This document shows positions 26,237 through 35,514 of a stretch of 64,000 nt of DNA, in pieces. The stretch's first letter is position 1. Each line of letters opens with the position of its first letter. The position numbers were made by a program, and so were the translations under genes. Origin of the DNA: Anaerolineaceae bacterium (GTDB lineage Bacteria > Chloroflexota > Anaerolineae > Anaerolineales > Anaerolineaceae); contig PABH01000013.1 of the NCBI GenBank assembly GCA_002702705.1, positions 17,054 to 81,053 of the forward strand, written 5' to 3'. The notes under the pieces were generated by a model. It did not search any database. It saw nothing but the letters and a program-made list of their open reading frames with translations, and was not told the origin of the DNA.

Positions 26237-27154
26237 TTATGCTGGCTCAACGGGGGATACCAGCGCAAGTTTCATTTGTTTTTTTATTTTTTTCCCAATG
26301 ATGGGGTAATCATAGGGTTTGTTTTTTAATATTCGAATTACCGCAATGGTAACAAATACTGCGAAGACCGGAATTACCAGAAAGGTAAACGTAAGAAGGA
26401 AACCGCTGGTGATCAGGCTTCCGAAAACCAGGATTTTTGATTGAATCATTGTGCCGCTTTGGTTAATCATAGAAATAACCACCATCATTAAAGGAATCGC
26501 CACCACCGCTTGTAAGAGCAGTAAAGCATGATACAAAACCATTGTAAAAGCCTGTATTACCAAGGCTTGCAGTGCGTGGTAGGTTAGATACTGCCGCTCT
26601 TTTCCCCTGAGAATCCAGGTTAAAAAGGGGACAAATAAACCACTGATTCCATAAAATAAAGCAAAATGGTTCATGGCAGCCACCAGCCTGGTTTCAAAAT
26701 GCGGATTGACTTGCCCATCCACGATCAATGATTTTTGGATCCGTTTACCAATCCATGGGTAAGACCATTCTTTTCCCATAAAAACCATCACAGCCCCCCA
26801 AACGGCAATACCAATATAAACCAGATTCAATCCCAGGAAAATCGCGCCGGATACCGTTAAGGCTTTTAATAAAAGGGCCTGCTGGGTACTTAAATGTGGG
26901 TGTAAATTTACATTGATAACCTGTAAAAGAATCAAAATTATGGCCTGCAGCAGTAGAAGTACCTGCCAAAAAAGCACCTGCATCATTTGAAACACAAAAG
27001 CTTGAAGAATCTGGAATCGCACATACGGGGTATCTTTCCGGTGGCGGAGCCATAATAATAACGGTACCACAAAGCCAATCCCCGGAATAAGGATTGAGAG
27101 GTGTGCCAGACCGGCTGCTCCGGTTTTCTGTTTTGAGTCAGGTGTTAAAGTCAT
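26237..27154 (-). CDS. Duplicated DUF4870-like membrane protein in the gat operon
   Basis: A 305-residue membrane protein made of two homologous halves. Each begins with an H-containing helix (AGLAHLSILIPGIGFVVPLL; AAMNHFALFYGISGLFVPFL), then a positive loop and YxxxQxLQAF-like helix (FQILQAF; YHALQAL). Each ends with YPWIGKRIQK or YPIIGKKIKK. This is the DUF4870/Tic20-like four-helix unit, normally found as one copy of ~110 residues. It lies 10 bases after gatA and 18 before gatB, so it is cotranscribed with them, although no link to tRNA amidation is known. Confidence 0.75.
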   Translation of the reverse strand: MTLTPDSKQKTGAAGLAHLSILIPGIGFVVPLLLWLRHRKDTPYVRFQILQAFVFQMMQVLFWQVLLLLQAIILILLQVINVNLHPHLSTQQALLLKALTVSGAIFLGLNLVYIGIAVWGAVMVFMGKEWSYPWIGKRIQKSLIVDGQVNPHFETRLVAAMNHFALFYGISGLFVPFLTWILRGKERQYLTYHALQALVIQAFTMVLYHALLLLQAVVAIPLMMVVISMINQSGTMIQSKILVFGSLITSGFLLTFTFLVIPVFAVFVTIAVIRILKNKPYDYPIIGKKIKKQMKLALVSPVEPA

Positions 27155-27164
27155 GGGTCGTTTG

Positions 27165-28754
27165 TTATAGGTTTCTTAATACAGCAGGTTTGACCTGTCG
27201 CCAGTCTTCACCAGTGCTGCCATCTTCAAAAGCTTTACCCAGACGGAATAAGATATCCTCACTGAAATCGGGTCCCAATAACTGCACACCCAATGGCAAG
27301 CCGTCGGCTGCCAGCCCTGCAGGCAGCGACAAACCCGGAATACCAGCGTGGTTGGCGGGAACGGTGAACTGGTCGGCATACTGCATTAACACGGAATCGC
27401 CGTACACATCACCCATTGGAAAAGCTGTGCTGGGGGTGGTGGGGGTGAGTAAGGCGTTCAAACGATACGGGCCTAACGGGTCAAACGCCGTATCAAAATC
27501 ACTTCGGATTTTACTGCGGACTTTTAAAGCACGCACATAATACTGTTCGGAGTACTGCGCCGCGCTGACGTACATTCCCATCAAGATTCTTAATTTGGGC
27601 TGCAAACCAAACCCTTCATTCCGCGATTTTCGATACAGAGTCTGTAAATCCACGTTGCTGGTGTGGGTACGGTAACCATATTTCACCCCATCGTAACGAT
27701 GCAGGTTAGAAGCGGCTTCAACCCGGCTGATTACAAAGTAGGCAGGAATCCCATAGCGGGTATTTGGCATAGGTACGTCCTCCACAATTTCCGCACCAAG
27801 GTCACGCAGGATATCCGCAGCGTGGTAAACGGAATGGCGAATCTCATCACTGACATCCCGCTGCATAAGTTCACCATCTTCATTCATATACGTGATGCGG
27901 AAGTAATCCGGTGATAAACCAATGCGTAATCCTTTGATGGATTTTTGAAGGTTGTTTAAGTAATCCGGCACATCCACTGCCGCAGCAGTGCTGTCACGGC
28001 GGTCAGGGCCAGCCATACTTTGTAACATTATGGCGGCATCAGTCACGTTGCGTGCTACCGGGCCGGGACAATCCAACGAAGACGCAAAGGCGATCAATCC
28101 GTACCGGGAAACCCGGCCATAAGTGGGTTTTACACCCACCACACCGCAAAAAGCGGCGGGTTGGCGAATTGAACCGGCTGTATCAGTGCCTAGGGAAAGC
28201 GCTGCTTCCCCGGCTGCTACGGAAGCCGCACTGCCGCCGGATGATCCACCCGGCACACGCTCTGTATTCCAGGGGTTGCGGGTACTGGGTTGAAAGGCAG
28301 ACGATTCGTTGGATGAGCCATAGGTAAATTCATCCAGATTAACTTTGCCCATCATCACCGCGCCCTGGTTTTCCAGGCGTTCGACTGCGGTGGCTGTGTA
28401 CGGAGCGCTGTAGTTTGCCAGAATTTTCGAAGCGGCGGTTGAAAGTGTGTTTTTGACACTGAATATATCTTTGGTGGTAAAAGGCACACCGGCCAATAAA
28501 CCGGGATCTTCCCCTTTGTTTAGTTTTTCATCCACCTGTTGGGCTTGCTGGCGAGCACGTTCGGGGGTGGGGGTAATGAAAGCGTGAACGGTATTTAAGT
28601 CCGCGCCGGTTATTTCACCGGGTTCGATAACGCCAGGACGGCCATCCACGGCTTCGATTCGTTTTTGGCTGGATTCCCATACTTCCAGTGCGGAAATCTT
28701 CTTCTCACGTAACAACTGGTAAATTTCGTGGGCGGAGCGGTCACAAAGTTCCAT
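27165..28754 (-). CDS. gatA: Aspartyl/glutamyl-tRNA amidotransferase subunit A
   Basis: A 529-residue amidase-signature enzyme, slightly longer than the usual ~485. The Ser-cisSer-Lys triad is visible: Lys in GVPFTTKDIF (about residue 92), and the two serines in GGSSGGSAASVAAG (about 170). GTDTAGSIRQPAAFCGVVG is also typical. It liberates ammonia from glutamine for the GatB reaction. It follows gatC by three bases. The extra length seems to lie in the N-terminal region around residues 20-60. Confidence 0.96.
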   Translation of the reverse strand: MELCDRSAHEIYQLLREKKISALEVWESSQKRIEAVDGRPGVIEPGEITGADLNTVHAFITPTPERARQQAQQVDEKLNKGEDPGLLAGVPFTTKDIFSVKNTLSTAASKILANYSAPYTATAVERLENQGAVMMGKVNLDEFTYGSSNESSAFQPSTRNPWNTERVPGGSSGGSAASVAAGEAALSLGTDTAGSIRQPAAFCGVVGVKPTYGRVSRYGLIAFASSLDCPGPVARNVTDAAIMLQSMAGPDRRDSTAAAVDVPDYLNNLQKSIKGLRIGLSPDYFRITYMNEDGELMQRDVSDEIRHSVYHAADILRDLGAEIVEDVPMPNTRYGIPAYFVISRVEAASNLHRYDGVKYGYRTHTSNVDLQTLYRKSRNEGFGLQPKLRILMGMYVSAAQYSEQYYVRALKVRSKIRSDFDTAFDPLGPYRLNALLTPTTPSTAFPMGDVYGDSVLMQYADQFTVPANHAGIPGLSLPAGLAADGLPLGVQLLGPDFSEDILFRLGKAFEDGSTGEDWRQVKPAVLRNL

Positions 28755-28757
28755 AAG

Positions 28758-29078
28758 TTAATCCAATTTCTGGTGGGGAATATCGGGTACGACAATATGA
28801 GATTCTTCCACCTGGGGCGCTTGGGCCAAAATCTCTGCCGGATTTGGGAAAGGAATCCATTCATCCTCCCGCAGTTGGGGACTGGTTGTTTTTGTGTAGG
28901 GGACACCGTGTGCTGCTACGGTCACATCCGCTTCCAGTGGGATGGCCGCCAGTTCATGAATGGCTTTTAACTGCTGGTTTAACTCTCTGCGTAAATAAGC
29001 GGCCTGTTTTTCGTCCAGTTCCAGGGCTGCCAATGTTACCAGGTGATTAAAAACATCAACACTAATTTCATCGCTCAT
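28758..29078 (-). CDS. gatC: Aspartyl/glutamyl-tRNA amidotransferase subunit C
   Basis: A 106-residue protein of GatC size: an N-terminal helical region VFNHLVTLAALELDEKQAAY, then the extended DVTVAAHGVPYTKTT segment (PTAHVVPLTNVLREDV-like in other bacteria) and REDEW. GatC wraps around the GatA-GatB interface and stabilises it. It is first in the gatCA-DUF4870-gatB operon. Confidence 0.94.
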   Translation of the reverse strand: MSDEISVDVFNHLVTLAALELDEKQAAYLRRELNQQLKAIHELAAIPLEADVTVAAHGVPYTKTTSPQLREDEWIPFPNPAEILAQAPQVEESHIVVPDIPHQKLD

Positions 29079-29184
29079 AAGGTTTCTTCCAATCTGTTAT
29101 GTTGAATACAACCTTATTTTATCAAGAAGTTAGCAAGCTGGGGGAAATCCGAGCGAGTGAGTTGTATATTTTTTGAAAGGTGGT

Positions 29185-30735
29185 TTAACTTATCAAAAAA
29201 ACAAAAATGGCAATTACGGTGATAGGAATTATGGCCAGGGTGATGACCTTACCCATTACGGTGCCTTCTTCATCTCCTAACCCAACAGTGGAACAGCCCA
29301 CAATAATTTTGGCAGGAGCCATGATAGAGCCGATGGAACCGCCTGCGGTTTGTGCTCCTAAGATGAGCGGCACACTTAAGCCTAATAATTCAGCCGTGTT
29401 CATTTGTAAAATGGCAAATAAAACATTTGAATTGTTATTAGAACCTGTAATAAAGGCCCCCAACGCACCAATATAGGTAGATAAGAAGGGATAAGCCCTC
29501 GCGCCAAAAGCACGACCGAGCCCCTGTGCCAGCAAATTGGTCATGCCGCTGTGGGACATTAACACGGCCAATCCTACCATTGCCAAAATACCCAGACTGG
29601 AATTGATCGCACCTTTTAATACCTTTTCCCCGATTTGTTTTGCAGCTTGGGGAGGATAAAACCCGGCTCGTTTATAAATAAAAAAGGCAATGATGGAGCT
29701 GTATAACAAAATTGCACCAGGATGGCTGAGTAATTTTATAACCCGCCCATATTCTGCGGGAGTGACCCATCCGAGGGAAGTTTGAAGTTCCGGAAAGTAT
29801 AATTTCAGCTGCAGTAAATCACTGAGGAAGGTTTTAAGGGGTGTAATTAAATTAATACTAAAAGCTAAAATAACGAGGATTAAATAAGCAGACACGGCGA
29901 AAATTAATGATTTGGGTTTGATTGGAAGCGCTTTTGTTTTTTGTGCGCCGTGTTGGTAAAGGGGCAAACGGGTTAAGGGAATGCCTACTGCCAAGCCCGC
30001 CATTGCTCCTCCTGTTGCGCCAAGGGTCCAGATGCCCGTTACGGATAAGAAATACTGGGTCAGGCTCATTACGGAACCAATAATTAAAATGGCAGGTAAA
30101 CCACGCAGCAGTCCTTTCCATCCTCCCGCTACCAGCGCTACGATAATTCCGCTCACAAAACAGCCAATTCCTAAAAGAAGGGAAGATTCCGGTGCCAAAA
30201 ATTCGCCGGGCAAATTGGTCACTGCCATCAGGGTCTGAAAAGAGGTTGCCAGGGAACCGTAATTTACCGCCCATCCGTGCCCGATGCTGGCGATGACGAC
30301 AGCCGTGATGGGTGAAAAGCCCATGCCGACCAACAGTGGCGCGGTGACGGCCACGGGTACGCCAAAACCACCCATGCCCTGCAAAAAGGAAACAAAAACC
30401 CATCCGATCAGTAATCCCTGCATGGTGCGGTCCGGCGTTAAGCTGGTGAGCGCGTTCCCAATCATTTGAATGGCTCCGGCTTCATTGGAAACATGGAATA
30501 ACAACAATGCCATCCAGATCACTAAGATGACATCAATACTCAGAATGGTTGCTTTTACTTGTGAATATGCGATCAGTTTTGCGCCTGCGCCAAAAACAAA
30601 AACAGCGGTCAGGATGGTGACAAACCAACTGAAAGCTCCCGCTTTGGAACCACCCCATTTAAACCCAAGCATCAAAATCAATACGGTTAAGACCGGGAGA
30701 AATGCTAAAAACCAATTTAGAAAGGTTAACGACAT
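29185..30735 (-). CDS. lctP: L-lactate permease family transporter
   Basis: A 516-residue integral membrane protein with about 13 hydrophobic segments and the family signature GMGGFGVPVAVTAPLLVGMG (about residues 123-142). The segments SIGHGWAVNYGSLATSFQ and GSNNNSNVLFAILQ are also characteristic of LctP/GlcA. It imports lactate or glycolate with protons. It is monocistronic between gatC and the YjjG-type gene. A long hairpin lies upstream at 30894-30928. No lactate dehydrogenase or LldR regulator is nearby. Confidence 0.92.
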   Translation of the reverse strand: MSLTFLNWFLAFLPVLTVLILMLGFKWGGSKAGAFSWFVTILTAVFVFGAGAKLIAYSQVKATILSIDVILVIWMALLLFHVSNEAGAIQMIGNALTSLTPDRTMQGLLIGWVFVSFLQGMGGFGVPVAVTAPLLVGMGFSPITAVVIASIGHGWAVNYGSLATSFQTLMAVTNLPGEFLAPESSLLLGIGCFVSGIIVALVAGGWKGLLRGLPAILIIGSVMSLTQYFLSVTGIWTLGATGGAMAGLAVGIPLTRLPLYQHGAQKTKALPIKPKSLIFAVSAYLILVILAFSINLITPLKTFLSDLLQLKLYFPELQTSLGWVTPAEYGRVIKLLSHPGAILLYSSIIAFFIYKRAGFYPPQAAKQIGEKVLKGAINSSLGILAMVGLAVLMSHSGMTNLLAQGLGRAFGARAYPFLSTYIGALGAFITGSNNNSNVLFAILQMNTAELLGLSVPLILGAQTAGGSIGSIMAPAKIIVGCSTVGLGDEEGTVMGKVITLAIIPITVIAIFVFLIS

Positions 30736-30893
30736 GGTGAATGATCCTTGTTTGATTTGAATGCTTACCGGCGTGATTATAGCATGAGCAATGCAAACCG
30801 TGTTTTGAGAAAAATGAGATAACTTAAAAAATTAATCAAATACTCATTTTATTTTAATGTTTTATTAATAAAGCCCGTATATAATTTCACTAT

Positions 30894-30928
30894 TGAACAC
30901 CTGGGTGTCCCCCTCACCCCGGTGTTCA
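30894..30928. promoter_or_regulatory. Interrupted inverted repeat upstream of lctP
   Basis: TGAACACC and GGTGTTCA form the outer arms, with GGGTG/CACCC as a second paired block inside. It lies about 160 bases upstream of lctP and eight bases after a plus-strand TATAAT (30880-30885). It could be an operator or the first hairpin of an unannotated plus-strand transcript. There is no U-tract, so it is not a normal terminator. Confidence 0.45.
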
Positions 30929-31025
30929 GTGCTTAAAAAGGGGAAATAAAAAACGTTTTTGATTATTAAAATATTAAATCTACTCATGGTGAGGATAAAT
31001 TCGATACAAACCTGAATACAAAGAT

Positions 31026-31715
31026 TTATCGCTTGTCTAAGAGTGGTAGAAGCTGGCGCAAATCCTGAATTTGATAGGTTACCGGCAGGTTGAGGGTGTT
31101 TGGATTTCCTAACGGATTAAACCAACAGGTATCCAGACCATAATTAATTCCGCCGCGCATATCCGAACTGAGGCTGTCCCCAATGACCAACACAGACTCT
31201 TTTTTCGGATGGTATAAGGCATCCATGACCGCGTCAAAATACCCAGCTGCTGGTTTGGAAAATCCGATCTCTTCCGAGATAAACAAACCATCAAACAGAG
31301 ATTCAATCGGTGAAATCGCAATGCGGGAGCGCTGCACTTTTGAGATGCCGTTGGTGATGATGGCCATGTGGTAATCTTTTTCCAATTGTTGTAACGTTTC
31401 TAAAACAAACGGCATCAAATCTGCAGATTGGCCAAGATGGAACAAGTAACGGTCACTAAATTTTTCTGGGTCCGTGTTAAGACCTGTTTGTTGGAATAAA
31501 TCAAAAAAACGACGCACCCGTAAATCTGCTAAGGCAATCTTACCCTGTTCAAATAATTTCCATAAATTTTTATTGACGGTTTGGTAAATTTCCCCATAAT
31601 TCGGTAAAAACGGGATTTGAAATTCTTCAAATGTCCCGGTCAGCGCCTTTTCTTCCGCACCATCGTAGTCAAATAAGGTGCCATCCGCATCAAATAACAA
31701 CCATTCGTAAGGCAT
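31026..31715 (-). CDS. yjjG: YjjG-type HAD pyrimidine nucleotidase
   Basis: A 229-residue HAD hydrolase. Motif I is LLFDADGTLFDYDGAEEKAL (about residues 6-25), in which the first aspartate is nucleophilic. Motif II is IITNGISK (about 120), the Lys is in EIGFSKPAAGYF (about 157) and motif IV is VLVIGDSLSSDMRGG (about 180). This order and wording match the YjjG/YfnB subgroup, which dephosphorylates non-canonical pyrimidine nucleotides (house-cleaning) and UMP/dUMP. It fits with the nucleobase theme of the right half of the window, but is 10 kb away and transcribed alone. Confidence 0.85.
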   Translation of the reverse strand: MPYEWLLFDADGTLFDYDGAEEKALTGTFEEFQIPFLPNYGEIYQTVNKNLWKLFEQGKIALADLRVRRFFDLFQQTGLNTDPEKFSDRYLFHLGQSADLMPFVLETLQQLEKDYHMAIITNGISKVQRSRIAISPIESLFDGLFISEEIGFSKPAAGYFDAVMDALYHPKKESVLVIGDSLSSDMRGGINYGLDTCWFNPLGNPNTLNLPVTYQIQDLRQLLPLLDKR

Positions 31716-31809
31716 GTGAATCTCCTGTTTAATTTATTATTTTTATTGTAATGGAAAAATGAAAATAAGCGGATTATTTTGAAAGGCCTTGCTATTTATC
31801 CTTTAATCT

Positions 31810-31831
31810 TATAAAATAGAACATAAGTTCT
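31810..31831 (+). promoter_or_regulatory. -10 box followed by the AGAACATAA palindrome
   Basis: TATAAA (31810-31815), two bases, then AGAACATAAGTTCT (31818-31831), 21 bases before the ATG of the next gene. It differs by one base from the site in the LuxR-type regulator's promoter and has the same spacing from the -10. Confidence 0.6.
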
Positions 31832-31851
31832 TTGTAAATAAAAGAGGTGGT

Positions 31852-32721
31852 ATGAATCAAAAAGTTTTTGAAAAAGCAGCTAATTTTATCTGGCTCAATG
31901 CCCGTTTGTTAGAACGATACCGGTTTTCTTATCATTTTCACCATGGCTCTAAATCGGCGGTTTTAACCAGTTTAAAAGCTTACCAAAACCCGGATGGTGG
32001 TTTTGGTAATGCGTTGGAGCCTGACAAACGGTATCCAGGCAGCAATGCGATGGATGTGATGACCGCATTTTATATTCTGGATGAGATCAACGCCATGGAT
32101 GACCCAATGGTACGGGAAGCATGTGATTTTTTGGTATCCGCCTCCACTCCTGAAGGAGGTCTACCGTTTACCATTCCTCAAATCAATTCCTACCCCCACT
32201 CACCCTGGATGGGTACGGATGATCCGTATCCTCCCGCGTCCATTAACCCAACTGGTGATTTGGTTGGGTTGTTGTTAAAACATAATGTTGTCCATCCCTG
32301 GTTGGAGAAAGCAGTTCCGTTCTGTTGGCAGGCACAAGATTCAACCCGTGACGGGTTCCATGATATTATGCCTGCTATCGAATTTTTGAAATATGCCCCC
32401 AATCGTCCGCTTGCGGAAAAAATGATCGGCGAGATAAAACAGAACATTTTAATTAAAAAGCTGGTTAATTTTGACCGTAAAACGGAAGGTTATTTAAAAT
32501 TTCCACTGGATTGGGCTCCTTCACCAAACCATGTATTTCGTTCGCTTTTCAGTGATCAAAAAATAAAAAATGACCTGGACGCACTGGTTGCCATGCAGCA
32601 GGATGATGGCGGCTGGCCCATTAACTGGCCGCCGCTTTCCAAAGCCGTTGAAATGGAATGGCGTGGTATCCGCACCTTGCAAATTTTATTAACTTTACGT
32701 GCTTACCAATATTTAAGTTAA
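31852..32721 (+). CDS. Alpha-toroid (squalene cyclase/prenyltransferase-like) protein
   Basis: A 289-residue soluble protein with helical hairpin repeats typical of the prenyltransferase/squalene cyclase toroid: AYQNPDGGFGNALEPD (about residues 44-59), ASTPEGGLPFT (about 101), a middle repeat, and MQQDDGGWPINWPP (about 250-263). Family members often act as lyases or as unknown alpha/alpha-barrel proteins. No DDXD or catalytic motif is seen. ATG 31852 follows AGAGGTGG. The promoter carries the AGAACATAA palindrome, so it is a predicted target of the LuxR-type regulator at 21386. Confidence 0.7.
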   Translation: MNQKVFEKAANFIWLNARLLERYRFSYHFHHGSKSAVLTSLKAYQNPDGGFGNALEPDKRYPGSNAMDVMTAFYILDEINAMDDPMVREACDFLVSASTPEGGLPFTIPQINSYPHSPWMGTDDPYPPASINPTGDLVGLLLKHNVVHPWLEKAVPFCWQAQDSTRDGFHDIMPAIEFLKYAPNRPLAEKMIGEIKQNILIKKLVNFDRKTEGYLKFPLDWAPSPNHVFRSLFSDQKIKNDLDALVAMQQDDGGWPINWPPLSKAVEMEWRGIRTLQILLTLRAYQYLS

Positions 32722-32760
32722 GAACTGCTTTCTAAAATTTAAAAAGCAGTTCAAACTGTT
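32722..32760 (+). terminator. Terminator after the alpha-toroid gene
   Basis: GAACTGCTTT pairs with AAAGCAGTTC (32743-32752) and is followed by a T-rich tract. The stem starts just after the stop codon. Confidence 0.8.
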
Positions 32761-32767
32761 TTTATTA

Positions 32768-32797
32768 ACAAACCCTGCTCTCAAAGGCGGGGTTTGT
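32768..32797 (-). terminator. Terminator of the serine hydrolase gene
   Basis: ACAAACCC-TGC pairs with GC-GGGGTTTGT across an eight-base loop, positioned 20 bases beyond the minus-strand stop at 32817. It may also serve the plus strand. Confidence 0.6.
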
Positions 32798-32816
32798 GGT
32801 TTAAGATTGAAAAAAA

Positions 32817-34748
32817 TCAGAACAAAAAATTCCAAAAAACTAACGCCCAAAGGATGGATAAGGAAACCAGCGTTAGAAGCGAATATCCCACACGTATGGA
32901 AACCTGACCGTCCTTTTTGATCCAGGATACGATCAAAGTGCCTATCATCAATAAACTAACGATAAACATTACAAACGGCAGACTTAATAAAATGTCAAAT
33001 CCGGCAGGTGTGCCAAAATAAATGTTTGGCACACCATAAGCGGGATTGATATCACCAAAGATTAAGGCTAAGGTAGTTAAAAATACAAATAAGATAACCC
33101 CAAATAAACTGGCAAACAAACGGAAAAAGCGCAGCGAGATTGGCTGTTTTTGTGTGTTTTTACCAGTGCGGAATAATCCGATGATCCAGCGAATCATCAA
33201 AACCAAAAACAAAATCAGTCCGCCGATAAAAATCAATCCGAATAAAACCTGGTTTCGATACCAGGGTGATTTGATGAAAACAAAAGGCGTATTGGGATGG
33301 ATCGTAATCTGCCCATCGATAATCTTCATCAAAAGCCGGTCAGCGGGGTTAGCCGGGTTGACTAATAAATTGGGTTCAACTTCCACATACCGGACCGTTT
33401 TCCCGCCATAGGTTACCAATACATTATGATCCTCATCAACAACGATATTTACGCCGGAGATTAAAGAAAAGACGATTTTTTCAAAACCGGTGTAATTACT
33501 ACGTGACATAAAATAGCTGCCGCGATAATCATCTGCTCGTAATTCAAAATCCTCAGTGGGGGTTAAGTTTTCCGGTTCTTGCGGAAAATAATAATCCATA
33601 AATCCAGTGATCACCGATTCGACGACTGCACCACCATTCGTACCATTGGTTGAGATGAAGATGCCCATATTTTGTTCCGGCAGTAATCGCAAAAATGAAT
33701 GGAATAACATGGTATCGCCGCCATGCGATAGGGTAAGCTGTCCGTGATCTGTTTGTTGAAAGAAACCATAGGCCATACCATCAATTCGGGGATCGGCTGT
33801 ATACAACAGGCTGTGCATCTGCCGGGCGGTTGATTCCTCCAAGATGCGATTTGTTTGGAAAGTGCCATCTTGTAAATGTGCAATCATAAAATTCGCCATA
33901 TCCAAACCGGATGAACTGAGTCCTCCGGCAGGCGAAGCAACCACAATTTCAAATTTACCTTGTTTATATAAACCCTGAGCATAACCATACCCATTTGCCA
34001 TATCTCCGGCTAAAGTTGCCGGTAAAGGCTGTTTAAATGTAGCATGCTGCATGGATAACGGCTGCAGAATATTTTGTTGAACATAATCTACAAACGGCAG
34101 GCCTGAAATTCGCTGAACGATATATCCGGCGAGCGCGGAACCATAATTCGAATAGGCGCCAATTGTGCCGGGGCGATAAACTCTGGTAGGTACATTCGAT
34201 TTGACATATTCTTCGAGTGAAACCACCTGGTCTGGGTCCAATTTAAACAAACCATTCGCGACATCTTCAAAACCGGCTGTATGGGACAATAAATGACGTA
34301 ACGTGATTGGTTCGGGATAGGTATCCGGAATCGTGAAATCCAGGTAAACATTGATGTCTTCGTCTAAAGAAAGCTGACCGGATTCAACCAACTGCATCAC
34401 TGCAGTCCAGGTGAATAATTTGGATACAGAACCAGGCCGAAACAGGGTGGTTTGCGGATCAACCGGTGTTTGGGCTTCCACATCGGACACGCCGTATCCT
34501 TTGGCAAAAAATACCTGCCCGTCTTTTACAACCACAACCACCGCACCAGGGACATGATTGGTTGGTAAAGCCGCGGCCATTAATCCATCCACAAAGGATT
34601 CTAACTGTTGAGGGTCGGTGGGACCTGTGTTTGAAGTTTGTGCCAATACAGGCTGATGAACTGTACCAGCCAGCATGCAGATTACCGTTATAAACAATAC
34701 AATCCAACTTAAGGTTTTGGTCATTATTTGATTATCTGATTTGTTCAT
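32817..34748 (-). CDS. Beta-lactamase-fold serine hydrolase with C-terminal membrane domain
   Basis: A 643-residue secreted or membrane protein. Signal peptide (about 1-36), then the class C beta-lactamase/penicillin-binding fold: RPGSVSKLFTW with the SXXK nucleophile (about Ser107), YSNYG as the YXN motif (about 200), and SHGGDTM as the third motif (about 345). A beta-rich region follows (about 400-500), then four membrane helices (about 500-640). Such proteins may be D-aminopeptidases, esterases or peptidoglycan hydrolases. The substrate is unknown. Monocistronic. Confidence 0.85.
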   Translation of the reverse strand: MNKSDNQIMTKTLSWIVLFITVICMLAGTVHQPVLAQTSNTGPTDPQQLESFVDGLMAAALPTNHVPGAVVVVVKDGQVFFAKGYGVSDVEAQTPVDPQTTLFRPGSVSKLFTWTAVMQLVESGQLSLDEDINVYLDFTIPDTYPEPITLRHLLSHTAGFEDVANGLFKLDPDQVVSLEEYVKSNVPTRVYRPGTIGAYSNYGSALAGYIVQRISGLPFVDYVQQNILQPLSMQHATFKQPLPATLAGDMANGYGYAQGLYKQGKFEIVVASPAGGLSSSGLDMANFMIAHLQDGTFQTNRILEESTARQMHSLLYTADPRIDGMAYGFFQQTDHGQLTLSHGGDTMLFHSFLRLLPEQNMGIFISTNGTNGGAVVESVITGFMDYYFPQEPENLTPTEDFELRADDYRGSYFMSRSNYTGFEKIVFSLISGVNIVVDEDHNVLVTYGGKTVRYVEVEPNLLVNPANPADRLLMKIIDGQITIHPNTPFVFIKSPWYRNQVLFGLIFIGGLILFLVLMIRWIIGLFRTGKNTQKQPISLRFFRLFASLFGVILFVFLTTLALIFGDINPAYGVPNIYFGTPAGFDILLSLPFVMFIVSLLMIGTLIVSWIKKDGQVSIRVGYSLLTLVSLSILWALVFWNFLF

Positions 34749-34891
34749 GTTTTGTTTCCTTTAATTTTAATAAAACCAATGTGATTTTAACGTCTGGAAG
34801 AAAAAACGACCCTAACCACACGACCAGTTTAGAGCGGGATACCAGGTCAGTAAAGAGAATTTCATCGAATCGATTTGGACTGCATAAACAA

Positions 34892-34920
34892 AAAACCCGC
34901 CAAGAATTATGGCGGGTTGT
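34892..34920 (-). terminator. Terminator of the DUF2202 gene
   Basis: AACCCGCC (34894-34901) and GGCGGGTT (34911-34918). Read on the minus strand the stem is followed by TTTTTTG. It lies 20 bases past the stop at 34939. Confidence 0.85.
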
Positions 34921-34938
34921 AAAAAAGGGGTGGGGTGT

Positions 34939-35514
34939 TTATTGGCAAAGTTCAAATTGGGGCAGATGAGATTCTAATGAAGCAGTTTGCAGCCGGCTAT
35001 AGACCTGGATCAGATCGGTATGGGTAACATCAGCCATCAATTCATCATATAAATCGGCATCGGCAATTTCGGCCGCCACACCCAGTGCACAAGCATCTTG
35101 CAAAGTATTAAGTTCTGGTGCAGCAGTGGGAATTAATTCGGGGACAACAACACCGTATTTATCAGCCTGGCGCAGGAGTGCGTTCAGGTGGTTCTGTTCG
35201 GAATTGGCGATTTGTACGAAGGGTGTTACAGCACCAAACTGGTCAATCACGGCCTGGTATGTATTTTGTGCGTTAAACTCTTCATAAATTGCTCTGATTA
35301 ACCCTTCAGCCTCTTCCTCTGAAAGTGGGGTTAAGCCAAAACTGGTTCCGGAAGTTTGTCCCCATGTTTGGGTGTTATCCGTTTGTCCGCCACGCGGGCC
35401 TCGTTCTAGCGCATTTGCACTGACTGTGGATGGATTTACAATCCCAGTAATGCCCATAACTGCGGCACTTAAAAAACTAACGATCACTATGGTAAATAAA
35501 GATTTTTTTAACAT
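34939..35514 (-). CDS. Secreted DUF2202 ferritin-like protein
   Basis: The start is set at the ATG at 35514 (MLKKSLF), directly behind GGAGGAACC; a 17-residue upstream extension is unlikely. The signal peptide covers about residues 1-33. The remaining chain is helical with ferritin-like Glu/His spacing: EEEAEGLIRAIYEEFNAQNT, NSEQNHLNALL with ExxH, then AAEIADADLYDELM and SLESHLPQF. This pattern fits DUF2202, a four-helix di-metal candidate of unknown function, often periplasmic and stress related. Monocistronic. Confidence 0.85.
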   Translation of the reverse strand: MLKKSLFTIVIVSFLSAAVMGITGIVNPSTVSANALERGPRGGQTDNTQTWGQTSGTSFGLTPLSEEEAEGLIRAIYEEFNAQNTYQAVIDQFGAVTPFVQIANSEQNHLNALLRQADKYGVVVPELIPTAAPELNTLQDACALGVAAEIADADLYDELMADVTHTDLIQVYSRLQTASLESHLPQFELCQ

